Origin: an uncultured Lachnospiraceae bacterium
Lineage (GTDB): Bacteria; Bacillota; Clostridia; Lachnospirales; Lachnospiraceae
Direction: 5' to 3'
DNA: 57,148 nucleotides
Assembly: GCA_910586255.1 (NCBI GenBank)
Contig: CAJUHR010000031.1
Location: 1-57,148, forward strand
The position numbers and the translations under genes are program-made. Shown here piece by piece: positions 52,800 to 57,148 of this stretch. Position 1 is the stretch's first letter; each line of letters opens with the position of its first letter. The notes beneath the pieces were generated by a model that had not been told where the DNA came from, did not search any database, and saw nothing but the letters and a program-made list of their open reading frames with translations.

Positions 52800-53954
52800 G
52801 TGGAAGCATATTTTGACAATTCGGCGACTACACGTGTTTTGGACAGTGTGAAGGAGATCGTCATAAGGACCATGACGGAGGACTATGCCAATCCGGCCGC
52901 CAGACACAAGAAGGGAATGGAAGCGGAACAGTATATCCGCCAGGCCCGCGCGGAGATAGCAAGAACCTTAAAGGTGCAGGACAAGGAGATTCTCTTTACT
53001 TCCGGCGGTTCTGAGTCCAACAATCTGGCGCTGATCGGAGGCGCTCTGGCCAATCAGAGGGCGGGAAAGCACATAATCAGCACTGCCATTGAGCATCCGT
53101 CCGTGTATAATCCCATGGAATATTTGGAGGAGCTGGGATTTGAGATAACCTTTCTTCCCGTGGACCGGGACGGACATATTTCTCTTAAGGAATTATCGGA
53201 TTTTGTTCGCCAGGACACTATTTTGGTGTCGGCTATGTATGTGAATAATGAGGTGGGAGCCGTGGAGCCGGTGGACGAGATTTCACGGGCCATAAAGGAG
53301 AAAAATCCGCGGACCCTCTTTCATGTGGATGCCATTCAGGCCTACGGAAAATATCTCATTCGTCCCCAAAAACAGGGAATCGACCTTCTGTCTGTCAGCG
53401 GTCATAAGATCCACGGGCCAAAGGGCGTGGGATTTTTGTATATCCGTGACGGGGTGAAAATAAAACCCATGATCTACGGCGGCGGACAGCAGAACAATAT
53501 GCGTTCCGGAACGGAGAACGTGCCGGGAGTGGCAGGCCTGGGAGTGGCGGCCCGGGAAATGTACACGGATCACAAGGAGAAGGTGGAACACTTAACAGAG
53601 CTAAAAGACTATATGACCGACTGCTTAGAGCAGATGGAGGGGGTTAGAGTCAACAGCAAACGTGGGGATGAAAGCGCGCCCCAGATCGTCAGCGCCAGCT
53701 TTGAGGGAGTGCGCGGCGAGGTGCTGCTTCACGCTCTGGAGGAGCGGGGAATCTACGTGTCCTCCGGTTCTGCATGCTCCGCCCATCATCCGGGAGTCAG
53801 CGGAACCCTAAAGGGGATCGGCCTTCCCCAAAATCTTCTGGAGTCCACCATAAGATTCAGCTTTGGCATGTTTAATAAAAAGGCCGAGATTGATTACTGC
53901 ACAGAGGTGCTAAAGGAGCTTCTCCCGGTTCTTCGGAGATATTCCCGCAGATAA
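52800..53954 (+). CDS. Cysteine desulfurase (NifS/IscS-like)
   Basis: A protein of 384 residues using PLP to move sulfur from cysteine to an enzyme Cys. The opening YFDNSATT, TSGGSESNNLAL, the PLP Lys in SVSGHKIHGPKG and the active Cys in the loop SSGSACSAHHPGVSG are all present. The start is GTG 52800, with AAGGA about ten bases upstream; no ATG fits. The position directly before thiI is that of NifZ in Bacillus, the dedicated sulfur donor for tRNA s4U and thiazole synthesis, so this is the likely role here rather than general Fe-S assembly. Confidence 0.95.
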   Translation: MEAYFDNSATTRVLDSVKEIVIRTMTEDYANPAARHKKGMEAEQYIRQARAEIARTLKVQDKEILFTSGGSESNNLALIGGALANQRAGKHIISTAIEHPSVYNPMEYLEELGFEITFLPVDRDGHISLKELSDFVRQDTILVSAMYVNNEVGAVEPVDEISRAIKEKNPRTLFHVDAIQAYGKYLIRPQKQGIDLLSVSGHKIHGPKGVGFLYIRDGVKIKPMIYGGGQQNNMRSGTENVPGVAGLGVAAREMYTDHKEKVEHLTELKDYMTDCLEQMEGVRVNSKRGDESAPQIVSASFEGVRGEVLLHALEERGIYVSSGSACSAHHPGVSGTLKGIGLPQNLLESTIRFSFGMFNKKAEIDYCTEVLKELLPVLRRYSRR

Positions 53955-54019
53955 AAAGGATCGGGACAGCAGATGGGTAACAGTATATCAGGCGTGGGGA
54001 AAGGATCGGAGGAAAAATC

Positions 54020-55201
54020 ATGGTATATCAGTCATTTTTAATAAAATATGCAGAGATCGGGACAAAGGGGAAAAATCGTTACTTGTTTGAAGATGCCCTG
54101 ATTCACCAGATCAAGAACGCCTTAAAGAAGGTGGAGGGATCCTTTTTAGCGTCCAAGGAATCCGGGCGGATCTATGTGCAGGCCATGAGCGATTACGATT
54201 ATGATGAGGTTATTGAGGCTCTTAAGCATGTTTTTGGCATTGCCTGGATTTGTCCCATGCTTCAGATCGAGGACAAGGATTTTGAGCACTTAAAGGAGAC
54301 GGTGGTAAGCTATGTGGATGAGGTGTATCCGGACAAGCATTTCACCTTTAAGGTGGAAAGCCGGCGGGCGGACAAGCAGTATCCCATCCACTCAGAGCAG
54401 ATGAATTGTGATTTGGGAGAGGTGATCTTAAAGGCATTTCCAGAGACAAGGGTAAATGTCCACACGCCGGATGTGCTCCTTCGGGTGGAGATCCGCAAGG
54501 TGGTCAATATTTATTCTCTGATGATTCCGGGACCCGGAGGAATGCCTGTGGGAACCAACGGAAAGGCCATGCTTCTTTTATCCGGCGGAATAGACAGTCC
54601 GGTGGCAGGATATATGATTGCCAAGCGGGGAGTGAAGATTGACGCGGTATATTTTCACGCGCCGCCCTATACCAGCGAGAGAGCCAAGCAGAAGGTGATG
54701 GATCTGGCAAAACAGGTGGCCCGGTATTCCGGACCGATTCCTCTTCATGTGGTGAATTTTACGGACATTCAGCTTTATATTTACGACAAATGTCCCCATG
54801 AGGAGCTGACCATCATCATGCGGCGGTACATGATGCGGATTGCCGAGAGGATTGCCGGCAAAACCGGCGGACTGGCGCTGATCACCGGGGAGAGCATCGG
54901 GCAGGTGGCTTCCCAGACGGTTCAGTCCTTAGCATCCACCAATGAGGTCTGCACCATGCCGGTGTTTCGGCCGCTTATCGGCTTTGACAAGCAGGAGATT
55001 GTGGATATTTCCCAGAAAATAGGCACCTTTGAGACCTCCATACAGCCGTATGAGGATTGCTGCACCATCTTTGTGGCAAAGCACCCGGTGATCAAGCCCA
55101 ATTTGGAAAGAATCCGCAAATCAGAGGCCGGACTGGCAGAGAAAATCCATGAGCTGGTGGAGACAGCCATTGACACGGCAGAGATGATATGGTGCGATTA
55201 A
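54020..55201 (+). CDS. thiI: tRNA 4-thiouridine synthase ThiI
   Basis: A protein of 393 residues with a ferredoxin-like and THUMP N-terminal half (to about 165), the PP-loop LLLSGGIDSPVAGYMIAKRG, and YFHAPPYTSERAK. As in other Firmicutes there is no C-terminal rhodanese domain, so sulfur must be delivered by the desulfurase encoded next door. It thiolates U8 of tRNAs, a sensor of near-UV light, and may supply sulfur for thiamine. GGAGG lies upstream of ATG 54020. Confidence 0.96.
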   Translation: MVYQSFLIKYAEIGTKGKNRYLFEDALIHQIKNALKKVEGSFLASKESGRIYVQAMSDYDYDEVIEALKHVFGIAWICPMLQIEDKDFEHLKETVVSYVDEVYPDKHFTFKVESRRADKQYPIHSEQMNCDLGEVILKAFPETRVNVHTPDVLLRVEIRKVVNIYSLMIPGPGGMPVGTNGKAMLLLSGGIDSPVAGYMIAKRGVKIDAVYFHAPPYTSERAKQKVMDLAKQVARYSGPIPLHVVNFTDIQLYIYDKCPHEELTIIMRRYMMRIAERIAGKTGGLALITGESIGQVASQTVQSLASTNEVCTMPVFRPLIGFDKQEIVDISQKIGTFETSIQPYEDCCTIFVAKHPVIKPNLERIRKSEAGLAEKIHELVETAIDTAEMIWCD

Positions 55202-55252
55202 CTGGTTCTGCCGGAAGAGGCAATGGAAGTGGACAAAAAGCCGAACAGAAAA

Positions 55253-55283
55253 AAGACGCTTCCGCACAGAGGGGAAGCGTCTT
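55253..55283 (-). terminator. Terminator of the HPr-like gene
   Basis: Perfect 11-base arms AAGACGCTTCC and GGAAGCGTCTT; on the reverse strand TTTTT follows. It lies just after the stop of the reverse-strand gene and also separates it from thiI. Confidence 0.8.
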
Positions 55284-55299
55284 GTATGCTCCGGTTGTT

Positions 55300-55533
55300 C
55301 TACTGAATAATGTAGGGGGCCAGCGTATCTAAGATCTCGTCAATGCCGGCCTCCGCGTGGATATTTAAGTCAATGGGCTTTGATAAGTCCAGGCTGAAAA
55401 TGCCCATAATGGACTTGGCATCGATCACATATCTGCCGGACACCAGATCAAAATCAACATCATACTTGGTCAGATCGTTTACAAAGGATTTTACTTTATC
55501 AATAGAATTGAGTGAAATACGGACTGTCTTCAT
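55300..55533 (-). CDS. HPr-like protein lacking the phosphorylatable histidine
   Basis: A protein of 77 residues with the HPr fold pattern. The region of the usual catalytic His15 (GLHARPA) reads RISLNSIDKVKSF, so there is no histidine there and it cannot carry phosphate for sugar uptake. The regulatory serine segment is kept: YVIDAKSIMGIFSLDL, with Ser41 in the place of HPr Ser46. This resembles Crh of Bacillus, which acts only in carbon catabolite control through Ser46. ATG 55533 has AAGGAGG seven bases before it. It stands alone between thiI and mtaB on the opposite strand. Confidence 0.85.
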   Translation of the reverse strand: MKTVRISLNSIDKVKSFVNDLTKYDVDFDLVSGRYVIDAKSIMGIFSLDLSKPIDLNIHAEAGIDEILDTLAPYIIQ

Positions 55534-55703
55534 GTACAAACCTCCTTAAATGGATACTTTTCATTATTATAGTAGCATGGGGATATTCTTCCCTTCTCTG
55601 CCTCATAACAATACTACTCAGATATGGAAGAAAAGTCAATAGAAAGTTTTATAATAAAAACATTAAAAAAACGTTACAGTCCACATCGGGCGAACCTACG
55701 ATG

Positions 55704-55733
55704 CTTCTTGTTCCGCGTAAGCCGGACAAGAAG
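55704..55733 (+). other. Leader stem upstream of mtaB
   Basis: CTTCTTGTTCC (55704-55714) pairs with GGACAAGAAG (55724-55733) with one bulged T. It lies 62 bases before the mtaB start. Its role is unknown. Confidence 0.4.
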
Positions 55734-55794
55734 ATGCCCCCCGTGAACGGTAACAAAAAAACAGTAACATTTGTTGCACATGAGGAGGACCGAT

Positions 55795-57108
55795 ATGAGA
55801 AAAGCAGCACTTCACAATCTGGGATGTAAGGTAAACGCCTATGAAAGTGATGCCATGCAGCAGCTTTTGGAGAAGGCCGGATATGAGATCGTGCCTTTTC
55901 GGGAGAAGGCGGATGTATATATTGTCAACACCTGCTCCGTGACAAACATTGCGGACCGGAAATCCCGGCAGATGCTGCACCGGGCAAAGAGTCAGAATCC
56001 GGACGCGGTGGTGGTGGCGGCAGGCTGCTATGCCCAGTCCGCGGCCGGGGAGCTGAAAAAAGACCTGTCCGTGGATTTGATTATAGGAAATAACAAAAAA
56101 GGGGAGCTAGTCTCCATTTTGGATCAATACTTTTTGAAGAGAGAAAAGGCAGGGGAGCATCTGATTGACATTGGCGGCACCCGGGAGTATGAGCCACTGC
56201 ATATTGACCGGACAGCAGGTCATACCCGGGCCTTTATCAAGGTTCAGGACGGGTGCAACCAGTTCTGCAGCTATTGTATTATCCCCTATACGCGGGGGAG
56301 AGTCCGCAGCCGCAGGCCTGAGGATGTGGAAGAGGAGGTGCGTTTGCTGGCAGCGGCCGGATACCAGGAGATCGTACTGACAGGGATTCATCTGAGCTCT
56401 TACGGAATGGATTTTTCGGAAAAAAACGGTCTGCTCAGACTGATTGAGCGGCTACATCCCATAGAGGGCATAAGACGCATCCGCCTAGGCTCCTTAGAGC
56501 CGGGAATCATCACGGAGGAGTTTGCCTTTGCTCTGGCGGGGCTTTCTAAGATCTGCCCCCATTTTCATTTGTCCCTGCAAAGCGGATGCGATGAAATCCT
56601 AAAGCGGATGAACCGGCATTACACGGCTGCCGGGTATGAAGAGCGGTGCCGGCTTCTCAGAAAGGCCTTTGACAATCCGGCCATCACCACGGATGTGATT
56701 GCAGGCTTTCCCGGAGAGACAGAGGAGGAATTTGCCCGGACAAAGGCATTTTTAGAGGCAATCCATTTTTATGAAATGCATATTTTCAAGTATTCCCGCC
56801 GTTCCGGAACCCGGGCCGCCTCCATGCCGGACCAGATTCCCGAGCCTGTGAAGACACGGCGCGGCGAGGAGCTTTTAAGGCTGGAGAAAAAAATGTCTCT
56901 GGAATACCGCCTGCGCTTTGTGGGAAAGCCTCAGCAGGTGCTTTTGGAGGAGGAGACAAGGATAGAAGGCCGGCCCTGTCTGGTGGGCCATACAAGGGAA
57001 TACGTGAAGGTGGCGGTTTTAAAAACAGAGGGAGATCCTCTTTGCCGACCCAATGTCATAACGGAAGTAGTGCCAAAGCAAATGCTGACGGAAGAAATCC
57101 TGTTTTAA
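55795..57108 (+). CDS. mtaB: tRNA t6A37 methylthiotransferase MtaB
   Basis: A protein of 437 residues of the radical SAM methylthiotransferase family. The N-terminal UPF0004 domain has cysteines in LGCKVNAYESD, VNTCSVTN and AAGCYAQ for one Fe-S cluster. The radical SAM motif is CNQFCSYCIIP, followed by the HFHLSLQSG core, and the C-terminal TRAM-like domain ends the protein. It converts t6A at position 37 of ANN-decoding tRNAs to ms2t6A. ATG 55795 has AGGAGG seven bases upstream; earlier in-frame ATGs at 55771 and 55780 lack sites. The remaining 40 bases of the window hold nothing recognisable. Confidence 0.96.
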   Translation: MRKAALHNLGCKVNAYESDAMQQLLEKAGYEIVPFREKADVYIVNTCSVTNIADRKSRQMLHRAKSQNPDAVVVAAGCYAQSAAGELKKDLSVDLIIGNNKKGELVSILDQYFLKREKAGEHLIDIGGTREYEPLHIDRTAGHTRAFIKVQDGCNQFCSYCIIPYTRGRVRSRRPEDVEEEVRLLAAAGYQEIVLTGIHLSSYGMDFSEKNGLLRLIERLHPIEGIRRIRLGSLEPGIITEEFAFALAGLSKICPHFHLSLQSGCDEILKRMNRHYTAAGYEERCRLLRKAFDNPAITTDVIAGFPGETEEEFARTKAFLEAIHFYEMHIFKYSRRSGTRAASMPDQIPEPVKTRRGEELLRLEKKMSLEYRLRFVGKPQQVLLEEETRIEGRPCLVGHTREYVKVAVLKTEGDPLCRPNVITEVVPKQMLTEEILF

Positions 57109-57148
57109 GGCTGTCTTAAGAAATATTTCTCTTGCCGAATCGAACAAA

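Noticed and set aside
55512..55829. A 105-codon + strand open frame before mtaB
   Set aside because: It overlaps the HPr-like promoter region and the start of mtaB, lacks a ribosome site and shows no family pattern.
1..57148. CRISPR array, tRNA or rRNA genes, complete prophage or integrase
   Set aside because: No regular spaced repeats, cloverleaf-like sequences, rRNA signatures, phage structural genes or recombinase genes were seen.

Overview
The window reads as a chromosome segment of a spore-forming, Gram-positive gut Clostridia, most likely Lachnospiraceae (Enterocloster/Hungatella/Clostridium-like). The basis is a germination protease (gpr), a GerMN lipoprotein, strong AGGAGG ribosome sites, sigma-A promoters with 17-base spacers, and the core block prmA-rsmE-cysteine desulfurase-thiI-HPr-like-mtaB, an order I recall from that family. 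No species call is made.

Bases 1-3006 are accessory and visibly AT-richer than the rest. They hold an SF2 helicase resembling HamB of the Hachiman defence system, broken by an in-frame TAA, then a TnpV-type transposon protein and a truncated AAA ATPase, so this is a decaying mobile or defence region. Bases 3100-11708 carry a YitT membrane protein, a Sel1-repeat protein, a MATE exporter and a complete BceRSAB-like peptide-sensing and detoxification module, with a candidate response-regulator site before the ABC genes.

Bases 11709-32182 are the most distinctive part. After a relic of a TRAP transporter permease comes a well-formed promoter, a leader of about 330 bases with consecutive hairpins, and three co-directional surface-protein genes spanning about 20 kb: a wall-binding/DUF6273 protein, a GLUG/Ig-like/wall-binding protein, and a giant protein of about 4,400 residues built of CnaB/SpaA-like isopeptide modules with a C-terminal LAPTG anchor. 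No sortase is present in the window. The last gene runs across the promoter and start of the next one, which encodes a TetM-like translational GTPase fused to a YacP/Rae1-type NYN ribonuclease domain.

From 34796 on the content is mostly housekeeping: gpmI; a reverse-strand group (a zinc-ribbon membrane protein, uxuA and a NERD-like protein) with a palindrome upstream of two of its genes; an ABC half-transporter; DegV; a sensor kinase without an adjacent regulator; a GerMN lipoprotein; comEC with an apparent ATA start; a Bax-inhibitor-like protein; holA; an XRE regulator; rpsT; gpr; prmA-rsmE-cysteine desulfurase-thiI (ribosome methylation and tRNA thiolation); an HPr-like protein lacking the catalytic histidine; and mtaB. 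I saw no rRNA, tRNA or CRISPR array. All family calls come from reading the sequence, not from a database search.
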